DNA of 37,477 bases from Candidatus Hydrogenedentota bacterium (GCA_903893795.1 CAITNO010000109.1:1-37477); one strand, 5' to 3'. Positions 25,852 to 33,849 are shown, numbered from the stretch's first letter. The notes: generated by a model not told the origin, from the sequence alone. A program made the numbers and translations.

Positions 25852-28119
25852 ATGAACACGCAGGCTGCAAAACTCTTTGCCGATTACGTGGAGCCCCATT
25901 TGGAGGTGCTGAGCCAGTGCATGCTGGAGGCCGCGCCCCCGAAGAACCGCGACACGGTGCGGGCGCTTGTGCTTCCCTGGCTTCAGGAGTTGGTCGGCAT
26001 GCTGCGGGGGCAGTCTTTCCGGGTGCGTGAATGGTCGGCCAACCTGTCGGAGGCGCTCGCCGCCAACGGCGGAACACTGTTGGACCTCATGGAGGTGGGG
26101 CGCAGCGCCCGCGACGTGGTGCTGCTTTTTTGCAGCGGCAAGGTGCCCGGACTGTCGGATCTTGACCTGGCTGGCACCGTCAACGAAATCTATGACATCC
26201 ATGTGCTGCAGGCGGCCCAATATTTCACCCAACGCGACCGCGATGCGAACCAGTCCATGAGCCGTCGGCAGCGGTCGATCATGGACACCGTGGGCCGCCC
26301 TTTCATGCTGATTGACGGTAACGGCATGGTCATCGAGGCCAACGAGGCCTGTTCCCAGCAGTTGAACACCCCCATGGAGGCGCTGTCGGGCCGGGATTTC
26401 CTGGTGCTCTGCGACGAGGAGACTGTCCAGGAAATGCGCCGCCTGCTTCGGCAGCGCCGGCCCACGGTGAAGAAACATGAATTTACCGGGCGGCTCGCCG
26501 CCTGTCCCGACCGCGAAGTGCTGTTTCTGGTGCAGCCCATGTTCGACAGCGACGGCCGCCGGGACGGTGCCGCCGTGTGTTTTGAACCGGCCAACATTGA
26601 GCGGGTCGGCGTCGATGACGTGCTCGAGTATGTTCGCCGCCGCTTCATCGATATTGTGCCTTTTCCCGTGCAGTTGCTCGATGAGAACGGCCTTGTCGTT
26701 CACGCCACCGAACTGGCGCGCGATTTCACATTTGCGGACAACGTGGAGCCGTTGCCCTATTGCTGCCATTTTCACCGCCGTCTGGGCACGGCAGGCACTT
26801 GTGCCTGCCGCCAGGTCTTCCGCACGGGCGCACCCCATTTTGACGAGGTGCGGCTCGATGAGCCCGACCAGGCCCGGTGGTTCAGTCTGGGCATCCTGCC
26901 GATTTTTGCGCCCGACGGACGGGTCACGCATGTTGCCTGCGGGCTGGTTGACCAGACCGCCCAGAAACGCCTCGAAAAAAGGATGGAGAACCAGATTCTG
27001 GCCCACCAGCGTTCCTCGCTGGTGTCGCAAATTGCGCTCACCGTGGCCCAGCGGCTGCGCGACCCGCTCGGCGTGATTATCGGCTTCGCCGAACTCATGT
27101 CAAAGGGGGTTCCCCGCGAGCAGTTGCCCGAGATGATCACGCGCATATTGCGGAACAGCCTGCGCTGCAAGGAAATAGTGGACGACCTCCTCGATTTCGG
27201 CCAGGGAACACCGCTGGAAAGGGTCCCCGCCGACATCTGCGCCGTGCTGCGCGAGTCGGTGCGCCCCATGCTGACCAACGCGCAAAACCGGCGCGTGGAA
27301 TGGCGCCTGCCCAATGAGCCTGCATGGGTGGAATGCGTGCCCGCCCAGTTGGCGCAGGTGATCATGGGTGTGCTCGACAACGCGCTGTGTTTTGCCAAAT
27401 CAAAGGTGATCTGCGAGATCGGGAGCGATGCGGGCAGGGCCTGGATCAGCGTGGCCGATGACGGCAACGGCATTCCGGGCGAGCTGGACGAGCAGGTGTT
27501 CGAGCCCTTCTTCACCACCCGCCGGGCCGAGGGCGCCGTTGGACTGGGCCTGAGCCTGGCCCGTTCGGTGGTTCGGGACTGCGGCGGCGACCTCTTCCTG
27601 ACCCACGAGGGGGAGCCGGAACTGCCCGGGGCGCATTTGGTCATTCAGTTGCCGGCCATCGCCGGGGCGCCGTCCGCCGGGGAATCCTCTTCCGCAGAAG
27701 ACACGACAGACGGGCATCCCTTGCAGATACTGCTTGTCGATGACGAGCCTGAATTGCTGGACATGCTCTGCACGGCGCTGAGCATGCGCGGTTATGAGGC
27801 CGATTCGGTCCAAACAGGCGCAGACGCCCTGGATCGCATCCGCACCGCGGACTACGACGGTGTGGTGCTCGACATCAGGCTGCTCGGCGCCATGAACGGG
27901 CGCGAACTGTACCTGCGCATTGCCGCCGAGAAACCCGAGTTGGCCAAACGCATTCTTTTCATCACCGCAGACACGCTGAATTTCGAGACACAGCGCTTCC
28001 TGGAGACGGTGAACTGCCCGTCTCTGGAAAAACCTTTCCTGATCTCGAACTTCCTGGAGGCCATGGAACTGTTAGCCAAGAAACCGTTCCGAGCCCAACA
28101 TTCGCCTCTAAACGCTTGA
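25852..28119 (+). CDS. Hybrid sensor histidine kinase-receiver with Gln in place of the H-box His
   Basis: This 755-residue cytoplasmic protein starts at ATG 25852; the frame is open upstream and GTG 25825 is an alternative. Residues 1-130 are an all-helical domain (EPHLEVLSQCMLE...), perhaps RsbR-N-like. Residues about 135-250 are a PAS domain (FMLIDGNGMVIEANEA). A second PAS-like domain holds a Cys/His cluster (PYCCHFHRRLGTAGTCACR). Residues 375-460 form the dimerisation helices, but the phosphoacceptor motif, normally AHExxNPL, reads AQRLRDPL, with Gln at position 400. The ATPase boxes look intact: N-box (VLDNAL), DDGNGIPG, EPFFTTR and GLGLSLA. The C-terminal receiver is complete: acidic pocket DDEPE, D674 in VVLDIRL, T in FITAD, K in EKPF. 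Without His, canonical autophosphorylation is not expected, so the receiver may be charged by another kinase. It has no cognate response regulator next to it. Confidence 0.88.
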   Translation: MNTQAAKLFADYVEPHLEVLSQCMLEAAPPKNRDTVRALVLPWLQELVGMLRGQSFRVREWSANLSEALAANGGTLLDLMEVGRSARDVVLLFCSGKVPGLSDLDLAGTVNEIYDIHVLQAAQYFTQRDRDANQSMSRRQRSIMDTVGRPFMLIDGNGMVIEANEACSQQLNTPMEALSGRDFLVLCDEETVQEMRRLLRQRRPTVKKHEFTGRLAACPDREVLFLVQPMFDSDGRRDGAAVCFEPANIERVGVDDVLEYVRRRFIDIVPFPVQLLDENGLVVHATELARDFTFADNVEPLPYCCHFHRRLGTAGTCACRQVFRTGAPHFDEVRLDEPDQARWFSLGILPIFAPDGRVTHVACGLVDQTAQKRLEKRMENQILAHQRSSLVSQIALTVAQRLRDPLGVIIGFAELMSKGVPREQLPEMITRILRNSLRCKEIVDDLLDFGQGTPLERVPADICAVLRESVRPMLTNAQNRRVEWRLPNEPAWVECVPAQLAQVIMGVLDNALCFAKSKVICEIGSDAGRAWISVADDGNGIPGELDEQVFEPFFTTRRAEGAVGLGLSLARSVVRDCGGDLFLTHEGEPELPGAHLVIQLPAIAGAPSAGESSSAEDTTDGHPLQILLVDDEPELLDMLCTALSMRGYEADSVQTGADALDRIRTADYDGVVLDIRLLGAMNGRELYLRIAAEKPELAKRILFITADTLNFETQRFLETVNCPSLEKPFLISNFLEAMELLAKKPFRAQHSPLNA

Positions 28120-28144
28120 CAAACCACTACATGTTGTGTAGACT
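28116..28144 (+). promoter_or_regulatory. Sigma-70-type promoter for the LysM transglycosylase gene
   Basis: TTGACA (28116-28121) and TAGACT (28139-28144) are separated by exactly 17 bases. The -35 box overlaps the stop codon of the kinase gene. The predicted transcript would start near 28151, leaving about 165 bases of leader before ATG 28318. This is the best-formed promoter I see in the window. Confidence 0.6.
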
Positions 28145-28317
28145 GCGATTTGCGAACAGCATATCGACACACCATTAGTACCCGTGCGGTATGTATTCAT
28201 AACAGCGTGTGCGACTGGTGGCCGGGAATGGCTGTATCCCCGGCATAAACGTTGGAAAGCCGGTGGGTGCCGAAAGGCACTGCGCCGCATTTTCCAGACA
28301 CGGTCACAGGAGCGGCA

Positions 28318-30681
28318 ATGTCCGAAGCAAACCGGCGAGTATCGCGCCTGAAGGACGGATGGCACCGCATTCCAGCGATTTGGCTGCCGACGCTCTTGGT
28401 GGCATTTGTTACGGGCTGCACCACAAGCTCCCATCGTCAGGCGATTCAATTTGAGCCGTCCCCCCGCGACAAGGTGGGGGCGCAGGAATTGAAGCCGGTG
28501 GACGGGCTCAACGGAAACGGCAAAGGGGCCTACAGTCCGCTGGTGCTTCCCAATCCGCTGCCGGAACCGGTGCTCGAGGAAATCCGGGAATTGCAAAACG
28601 ACTATGCGGGCACCTTCCAGCGCGGTCTGAACCGGGCGTCCAAGTATGAGGGACCGCTGCGGGCGCGCCTCTGCGAGGCGGGCCTGCCGGAAGACCTGAT
28701 CTGGCTCGCCATGGTCGAGAGCATGTTCCAGAACAAGATTGTCTCCCCGGCGGGCGCGGGCGGCATGTGGCAGTTCATTCCGGCCTCTGCCCGGCGCTTC
28801 CAACTGCGCATGGACTCCTATGTGGACGAGCGCTACAACTGGCAGCGCTGCACCGAGGCGGCCATCGAGTACCTCAAGAATCTGCATGACTTCTTCGACG
28901 GCCGTTGGGAACTGGCCGTCACCGCCTACAATATGGGTGAGGGCGGGCTGGCGCGGGCCGTTGCCGCCAACGGCGGCGACACCGACTTTTGGAAGCTCAT
29001 ACAAACCCCCCCGGCCTCCAATATCATCCGCATGGAGTCCAAGAAATACTACCCGCGTCTGCTGGCCTATATAGTGGTCACCGCCAACCCCGAGAAGTAC
29101 GGATTCACGCGCGGCACCGAACCCCCCGATGCGGTGGACCGGGTGCCCGTGCAGGGCATGTACCCGCTGGCCCGGCTGGACGAGGCGCTTGGATTTGCGC
29201 CGGGCACGCTGGAACAGTTGAACCCGGATCTGCTCCGCGACACCACGCCGCCCACAGGCGAATACCGCGTGGCCGTGCCCCGCCAGGACAAAGACCGTTT
29301 CCTGGAGGCGCTGCAAAAGGTGCCGACCGTGCAGCCCAGCGCGAGCCCGGCCGTGATGGCCTGCGGCAAATACCAGGTGCACAAGAACGAGTCGCTGGCG
29401 AGCATCGCCAAGAAATTCGGCACCACAGAAAAGGTGCTGCTCACCCTCAACAGGCTCAAGTCCGCCAAGGGCATCCGGGTGGGCCAGACACTGATTGTTC
29501 CCGGCGCCGCTCCGGCCTCGGCCCCGGCACCCGCGCCCCAGATGGCCAAGGGTGGAAAACAGGACAATGCCCCTGCGGCGGCCCCCGCCGCGGTGGAGGC
29601 GCCCGCCTCCCCCAAGACCTACAAAGTGCGCAAGGGCGACACCCTTGAAAGCGTTGCGAACGCGAACAAGGTGACCCAGGCCCAACTGGCGGAATGGAAC
29701 AAGGTCGGCAAGAACGGCGTCATCTTCGAAGGCCAGATGCTGACGGTGAGTCCCGCCGCCCCCGTGCCCCAGATGGCCAAAGGTGGCAAACAGGACAATG
29801 CCCCCGCGGCGGCCCCCGCCCCGGCAGAGGCACCCGCCTCCCCCAAGACCTACAAGGTGCGCAAGGGCGACACCCTTGAAAGCGTTGCGAACGCGAACAA
29901 GGTGACCCAGGCCCAACTGGCGGAATGGAACAAGGTCGGCAAGAACGGCGTCATCTTCGAAGGCCAGATGCTTACGGTGAACCCCGCCGCTCCGGCCGCC
30001 CCGGCAGCCAAGCCTGCCCCCGCGCCGGCCGCAGATCAGGACAACATGCGCTATCACCTGGTCGCCCCCGGTGAATATCCCGCTGCCATTGCCAAGCTCT
30101 ACGGGCTCACGACGGAAGAGCTGATGAGCCTCAACGGCCTGTCCAAGGACGCCGCACTGCTTGCCGGTCAGAAACTGGCCGTGGGACCAAAGTCGGGCGG
30201 CAAGGCGGCCGAGCCCGCCCATGCCGAAGTCGCGGCCAAGGACGCGAAAAAGTCCGATGCCCCGGCAAAGGGTGCCCCCGCCAAGGAAGAGCCCAAAGTG
30301 ATTACGGTGAGCTACAAAGTCGGACGGGGCGAGAGCATTGCCACCATCGCCGCCAAGAACGGTGTGAAGCCCGAAGAGCTGATGGCGTGGAACAAGCTGT
30401 CGGCCAAGTCAGTGATTAAGGAAGGCCAGCAACTTACCCTGCAGAAGGCCGCCGCCGCCGACACCGGCCACGACGCGGGCCGCAACGCCCCGAAAACGGC
30501 CAAGACAGTGGAGGCAAAGGAAGCCAAGGTGGTGCACACGGTCACCGCCGGGCAGAATCTCACGGGCATCGCCAAGCAATACGGGGTGGAGATCAGCCAG
30601 CTCTGCGAGTGGAACACCTGGCCAAAAAATCGTGTGCTGCAGGTCGGCGACACCGTGGTGATCTACAAGAAGAAGCCCTGA
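28318..30681 (+). CDS. MltD-like membrane-bound lytic transglycosylase with six LysM domains
   Basis: This 787-residue lipoprotein starts at ATG 28318 (AGGAG five bases before), with lipobox VTGC. Residues about 90-260 are a GH23-type lytic transglycosylase: LPEDLIWLAMVES with catalytic E134, then PAGAGGMWQFIPASARRF, VDERYNWQRCTEAAIEYLKNL and ELAVTAYNMGEGG. A linker is followed by six LysM modules separated by Ala/Pro/Lys-rich spacers, starting YQVHKNESL, YKVRKGDTL (twice), YHLVAPGEY, YKVGRGESI and HTVTAGQNL. MltD of Escherichia coli has two LysM and related proteins usually one to four, so six is high. It should cleave peptidoglycan glycan strands to 1,6-anhydro ends at the outer-membrane face, anchored through LysM binding. 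LysM two and three are almost identical in DNA. The promoter at 28116 suggests independent transcription. Confidence 0.92.
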   Translation: MSEANRRVSRLKDGWHRIPAIWLPTLLVAFVTGCTTSSHRQAIQFEPSPRDKVGAQELKPVDGLNGNGKGAYSPLVLPNPLPEPVLEEIRELQNDYAGTFQRGLNRASKYEGPLRARLCEAGLPEDLIWLAMVESMFQNKIVSPAGAGGMWQFIPASARRFQLRMDSYVDERYNWQRCTEAAIEYLKNLHDFFDGRWELAVTAYNMGEGGLARAVAANGGDTDFWKLIQTPPASNIIRMESKKYYPRLLAYIVVTANPEKYGFTRGTEPPDAVDRVPVQGMYPLARLDEALGFAPGTLEQLNPDLLRDTTPPTGEYRVAVPRQDKDRFLEALQKVPTVQPSASPAVMACGKYQVHKNESLASIAKKFGTTEKVLLTLNRLKSAKGIRVGQTLIVPGAAPASAPAPAPQMAKGGKQDNAPAAAPAAVEAPASPKTYKVRKGDTLESVANANKVTQAQLAEWNKVGKNGVIFEGQMLTVSPAAPVPQMAKGGKQDNAPAAAPAPAEAPASPKTYKVRKGDTLESVANANKVTQAQLAEWNKVGKNGVIFEGQMLTVNPAAPAAPAAKPAPAPAADQDNMRYHLVAPGEYPAAIAKLYGLTTEELMSLNGLSKDAALLAGQKLAVGPKSGGKAAEPAHAEVAAKDAKKSDAPAKGAPAKEEPKVITVSYKVGRGESIATIAAKNGVKPEELMAWNKLSAKSVIKEGQQLTLQKAAAADTGHDAGRNAPKTAKTVEAKEAKVVHTVTAGQNLTGIAKQYGVEISQLCEWNTWPKNRVLQVGDTVVIYKKKP
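29536..29997 (+). repeat. Near-identical 231-bp tandem repeat encoding LysM modules two and three
   Basis: Units begin near 29536 and 29767, each covering the spacer (QMAKGGKQDNAPAAAPA) and one LysM domain (YKVRKGDTLESVANANK...). Protein sequence is identical across the LysM and DNA differs at scattered positions only. Such repeats allow module number to change by recombination. Confidence 0.88.
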
Positions 30682-30747
30682 CCCAAGGCCCGCCACATAA
30701 GAGTCACGCTCCAGGCCTTCTATCTTACCAGACCCTAGACCCCTCTC

Positions 30748-30872
30748 ATCAGGGCTCGCACAAGGGATAAAGCACACCGCCCTCTCCGTCATACCCGCGC
30801 AGGCGGGTATCCAGAGTTGGTGCCACGGACTCCGCTGTGTCAGGGCTCATATAGGGGATAAAGCACGCCGCC
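30748..30872 (-). repeat. Duplicated 3' end of the DUF1015 gene around a REP-like hairpin
   Basis: TCAGGGCTC...GGGATAAAGCAC.CCGCC occurs at about 30748-30780 and again at about 30840-30872. The second copy is the real end of the DUF1015 gene (GGVLYPLYEP-stop) and the first encodes GGVLYPLCEP-stop. The hairpin ATACCCGC-GCAG-GCGGGTAT (30791-30810), within the common interspersed motif GTCATACCCGCGC..GGCGGGTATCCAG, lies between the copies. Confidence 0.75.
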
Positions 30873-32105
30873 GGTCGGCAGTTTCGGGAAGAAATAAGTG
30901 GACTTCTCCGGCATCGGCTCGGTGGCCTCGGCGCAGGCGCAAATCTGCTCCGTCCGCGTCGGCTTGAGCACAAAGGCCAGCAGCGCCGCGCCGCTGTTGA
31001 CGGCGTCCAGCGCCGTGGCGAGACTCTTCTCGTAGCCGTATTCGGCGCCTTCGGGCATGCCCATGATGCGCTCGAAAATGCCGCGGTGCAGCAGCGCCAC
31101 GTCGAGCGCGCGCCATGCCGGACCGCGATCCTCGCCCAGCAGCGCCTCCCGTTCCCCGCGGAAGCGGAGGAGATACTGGCCGCGGCCGTGCACCGCCAGG
31201 CCAAACACGCCGTCCTCGGGGTCGGACTTGACCAGCGCGTGCAGGTCACCGTCCGTCGGCGTAATCTCAAACCACTTGCCCAGCGCGGCCTTGAACGCGT
31301 CAAAATCGAATCCGTCATAGGGCTTCACCACGCGGTGGGCGGCATAGACCTGGAGCCCCGCGTCCTCGAAGGCGACGAAGCCCATGAGCGCATAGTCCCA
31401 GGGTTGCGGTTCGGCCGGGTTTCCCAGCGTGGCGCGCATCTCGTCGCGGTAGGTGCAGGCCGTGCGGAAACGGTGGTGCCCGTCGGCGATGTAGAGCGTC
31501 TTGCCGGGGAAGAAGGCGCAAACGTCCGGGTCGGCCGGCACGCGCCACAGCTCCTGCTGCACCCCGTCAAAGGTGTGGGCAACGAGGTCCGCCGGGCGTT
31601 CCTCCATCTGGGCGATAAACGCGGCCAACCGCCGTTCCGGGTCGGAATAGAGCACAAACACCGCACCCAGGCTCATCTTGGTGGCGGTGGTCAGCGCGTA
31701 ACGGTCGGCCACCGGCTTGTCGAAGGTGCGCTCATGGCCGAGGATATGGCGCTCATTTGACTCGGGCAGCCTTGTGGCCGCGAAAAAGCCGCGGCGCGTG
31801 TGGGACAGGCCTTCCAGGTCGGTGAAGTTCTGGCGCAGCAGGTAGAACGAGGGCTCGTCATCGCGGTGGAGCCCGTCCTTGGCGATCCAGTCCTGGAGCA
31901 CCGCCGCCGCGTGGTCATAGGCCGACCCGCCCTCCGGCCCCGGTTTGGGCAGAATGACATGCACCATATTCCACGGACTGCGTGCCGCCAATGCCGCCCG
32001 TTCGTCCGGCGTAATCACGTCATAGGGCGGCGTGATGACATTGTCCAGCGTGCCGGTGACGGCGGGATTAAAGCGGAACCCGCGAAAAGCTTTGATTTCC
32101 AGCAT
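30840..32105 (-). CDS. DUF1015 family protein
   Basis: This 421-residue cytoplasmic protein has the full DUF1015 pattern: an N-terminal EIKAFRGFRFNP, then VITPPYDVITPDER, WNMVHVILPK, SFYLLRQNF, ERHILGHERTFDKPVADR, YIADGHHRFRTAC (near residue 205), MGFVAFEDAGLQVYAAHRVV and a C-terminal KSTYFFPKLPTGGVLYPLYEP. Length and ends fit the family, so the start at 32105 is accepted (AAGGA nine bases upstream). The conserved ADGHHR box suggests metal or substrate binding, but no reaction is established for the family that I can state. It is common in anaerobes and Planctomycetes-like bacteria, often near serine or amino-acid metabolism genes; no such neighbours are present here. Its 3' end is duplicated downstream. 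Confidence 0.9.
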   Translation of the reverse strand: MLEIKAFRGFRFNPAVTGTLDNVITPPYDVITPDERAALAARSPWNMVHVILPKPGPEGGSAYDHAAAVLQDWIAKDGLHRDDEPSFYLLRQNFTDLEGLSHTRRGFFAATRLPESNERHILGHERTFDKPVADRYALTTATKMSLGAVFVLYSDPERRLAAFIAQMEERPADLVAHTFDGVQQELWRVPADPDVCAFFPGKTLYIADGHHRFRTACTYRDEMRATLGNPAEPQPWDYALMGFVAFEDAGLQVYAAHRVVKPYDGFDFDAFKAALGKWFEITPTDGDLHALVKSDPEDGVFGLAVHGRGQYLLRFRGEREALLGEDRGPAWRALDVALLHRGIFERIMGMPEGAEYGYEKSLATALDAVNSGAALLAFVLKPTRTEQICACAEATEPMPEKSTYFFPKLPTGGVLYPLYEP

Positions 32106-32200
32106 GGGATGCAGTCCTTGTGCGTGGGGTGTCTTGCAGTCTTGATTGAGTGCCCATATTCTACCGGGGTCAAAGGCGGGAGGTCAAAAGGCGCACAAGC

Positions 32201-32296
32201 CGTCATTGCGAACGCAGTGAAGCAATCTCTTGGAACGACGACCCTGGGTCTTGATTATGACGAACAAGAGATTGCTTCACTGCGTTCGCAATGACG
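32201..32296. repeat. Perfect 32-bp inverted repeat with 32-nt spacer (family B)
   Basis: The left arm 32201-32232 begins CGTCATTGCGAACGCAGTGA and ends CAATCTCTTG. The right arm 32265-32296 is its exact reverse complement. The spacer 32233-32264 is GC-balanced and unrelated to either arm. Sequences like CGTCATTGCGA.CGCAG.GAAGCAATCTC are recurrent interspersed repeats in many bacterial genomes. The pair could be a REPIN- or MITE-like element mobilised by a transposase elsewhere. It is intergenic, between DUF1015 and the antitoxin-like gene. Confidence 0.9.
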
Positions 32297-32341
32297 GAGC
32301 GAGAAACGTCGATGCGGCACATGAGATCTGCGCGCAATTAT

Positions 32342-32358
32342 GGTATATTTTCTATACC
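32342..32358. promoter_or_regulatory. Palindrome GGTATA-TTTTC-TATACC, candidate operator
   Basis: This perfect 6-bp inverted repeat with 5-nt centre lies 66 bases before the CopG/BrnA-like gene, in an AT-rich patch that could also hold a -10 box. CopG-type antitoxins commonly repress their own promoter through such palindromes. The link is inferred. Confidence 0.4.
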
Positions 32359-32423
32359 GAAATGGGGCCACAGAAAGGACGTTCACTGAATGCGCCGCGC
32401 ACGGAAAGAGGAACAGGCCTTGT

Positions 32424-32654
32424 ATGAAAGCTAAAGAGTTGGACAGCAAATTCGAACGAGGAGAGGACATTTCCGCTGCATTGGACCTTTCCCAGGCCCG
32501 GCGTGTGAACCAGAAGGCCACCCGTGTGAATGTGGACTTTCCCGCATGGATGGTGCAGTCGTTGGACAAAGAGGCAACCCGCGTCGGCGTCACCCGCCAG
32601 TCGATCATCAAACTGTGGCTGGCCGAACGGCTCAAACAGGAAAGCAGTTGCTGA
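32424..32654 (+). CDS. Ribbon-helix-helix antitoxin-like protein (BrnA/CopG type), apparently without a toxin
   Basis: This 76-residue protein starts at ATG 32424, preceded by GGAA/AGAGGAA-type sequence. The N-terminal part (KAKELDSKFERGEDISAALDLSQARR) and C-terminal ribbon-helix-helix (RVNVDFPAWMVQSLDKEATRVGVTRQSIIKLWLAERLKQ) match BrnA-type antitoxins of type II systems: a beta strand for DNA contact followed by two helices. BrnT toxin genes normally sit immediately upstream and overlap. Here only a 14-codon frame, 32390-32434 (MRRARKEEQALYES), overlaps the start. Its sequence resembles the C-terminal tail of BrnT (a basic R-R-A..E...YE ending), and a stop precedes it. The toxin therefore seems lost, leaving an orphan antitoxin that may act as a regulator. 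The gene ends 6 bp from the convergent gene. Confidence 0.8.
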   Translation: MKAKELDSKFERGEDISAALDLSQARRVNQKATRVNVDFPAWMVQSLDKEATRVGVTRQSIIKLWLAERLKQESSC

Positions 32655-32660
32655 AGTGGT

Positions 32661-33203
32661 TCAATTGCGGTTGCGGTAGAAGAAGACCCGGTGGTTGTCC
32701 ATATCGCAGCAGAGCCAGAGGTGGTGGTCTTTGGTGCAGTAGGTGGTCGTGTTGGCTGCATTGTACAACCACCAATGGCCCACTGCATTGATCTCATGAA
32801 GGTCTACGGGGACATCGAAAACACCGGGCGGTCGAGGTGGCACTAAAGTACTACATTCGCCGCCGGTGGCGTAGCGGTCCGTCTGGGCCTTGAGTCCTTC
32901 CAAGTAAGCTGCGAAGTCCTCGGGAAACAGGGTGAATGCACCCCAACGCTCGGATGCGTTCTTATTCTCGCTGTAGAACATCAGGTTGTGCGCCTTGATG
33001 GGCACACCCTCGCATTCCTGATAGATGCGGTCAAGGATTTCTTGGGAAGTTGCGGCATGGGGTCCCAAGCCCTCGAGAAAGAAACCTATTCCGGGAGAGA
33101 GAATCAGAATTACGATGAGCCCTGCGGCGAAGCCCAATACGAAGTTCAGCCCAGTCTCGGGTTGACTCTCTGATTCTCGCTCGTCATTCTTGGTTCTTGA
33201 CAT
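32661..33203 (-). CDS. Small single-span membrane protein of unknown function (paralogue 1)
   Basis: 180 residues from ATG 33203, eight bases after the stop of the preceding gene; GTG 33236 is an alternative that would overlap it. A charged N-terminus is followed by one transmembrane segment (FVLGFAAGLIVILILSPGIGFFL) and an extracytoplasmic domain with Cys residues (GGECSTLV, TYCTKDHHLWLCCDM). The end DNHRVFFYRN resembles the end of the upstream neighbour (VNHRVYHFYST), as do the WGAF and P..AHN stretches. The two therefore look like diverged tandem paralogues, probably co-transcribed. I do not recognise the family. The lower GC content suggests acquisition from elsewhere. Confidence 0.65.
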   Translation of the reverse strand: MSRTKNDERESESQPETGLNFVLGFAAGLIVILILSPGIGFFLEGLGPHAATSQEILDRIYQECEGVPIKAHNLMFYSENKNASERWGAFTLFPEDFAAYLEGLKAQTDRYATGGECSTLVPPRPPGVFDVPVDLHEINAVGHWWLYNAANTTTYCTKDHHLWLCCDMDNHRVFFYRNRN

Positions 33204-33210
33204 GGCAGGA

Positions 33211-33684
33211 TCACGTGCTATAGAAATGGTAGACACGATGGTTCACGGGATTAATTCCAATCCACCCTCTCTCAAGATAGACTGTCTTTAAGTTGCCCTT
33301 GTCATTCGGCCACCCCAATAGAGGTCTATACCGTTCAAATGGTTGTGGAACGGCATGAGACACGGGAAGCGGCTTGTCTGTATCCGCGGCAAATTGAGAA
33401 GCATATTTGGCTTCAATCTTCTTGAGGCCATCTTCCCCCACTGAAAAAGCACACCAGTATTTGCAGTGAAACCTGCCATACCAGACACACTGGATATCAT
33501 ACGCGTCTGCCGGGATTACGTCGTGAATGCCCCACTTAACCTTCTTGATAAGCAGGTCGGACGACAGGATCTCGGGCTGCGGAGGCTTGAAGAAGTCTCG
33601 GGTCAAAGCATAGGAACCCCAAAGGACACCAACGACGACGCATGCCGTGATAAACCCGGAGAGTTGAGGCATTTTTCGTATCAT
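33211..33684 (-). CDS. Small single-span membrane protein of unknown function (paralogue 2)
   Basis: 157 residues if started at ATG 33684 (MIRKMPQL), which gives a short basic N-terminus and one transmembrane segment (FITACVVVGVLWGSYAL). The frame extends to 33741, but neither start has a clear ribosome-binding site. The extracytoplasmic domain includes VIPADAYDIQCVWYGRFHCKYWCAFSVGEDGLKKIEAKY and ends RGWIGINPVNHRVYHFYST. The layout parallels the downstream gene: transmembrane segment, P.A, an aromatic strand with [WY]..F, and the terminal NHRV motif. It is the first gene of the pair. No function is recognised. Three Cys residues in the domain could form a disulfide. Confidence 0.6.
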   Translation of the reverse strand: MIRKMPQLSGFITACVVVGVLWGSYALTRDFFKPPQPEILSSDLLIKKVKWGIHDVIPADAYDIQCVWYGRFHCKYWCAFSVGEDGLKKIEAKYASQFAADTDKPLPVSHAVPQPFERYRPLLGWPNDKGNLKTVYLERGWIGINPVNHRVYHFYST

Positions 33685-33849
33685 TCGCAAACACTTCGTC
33701 CTGCGCCTGATCAACACGAAGCGCCGACAATAGAACGCCACTATCCACGCGCAAGACTAAACCATTTGCACGAACGCATGCAACAGCTTTCTGGGAGTGC
33801 GTGAGTTGCGAATGCGGCGGGGGGAGGTGAAGGAGAACGCAGAACAAAC

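Noticed and set aside
25597..27030. Open minus-strand frame that would extend the beta-helix protein by 478 residues
   Set aside because: It is antisense to the kinase gene. The true start at 25596 has a strong ribosome-binding site followed at once by a signal peptide; the extension has no domain-like sequence.
29536..29997. CRISPR-like direct repeats
   Set aside because: The repeats are long, adjacent, in frame and encode LysM modules; there are no short repeats with unique spacers anywhere in the window.
28108..30222. 704-codon minus-strand frame opposite the LysM transglycosylase gene
   Set aside because: Low-complexity Gly/His/Arg sequence mirroring the repeats of the real gene, with no ribosome-binding site or recognisable domain.
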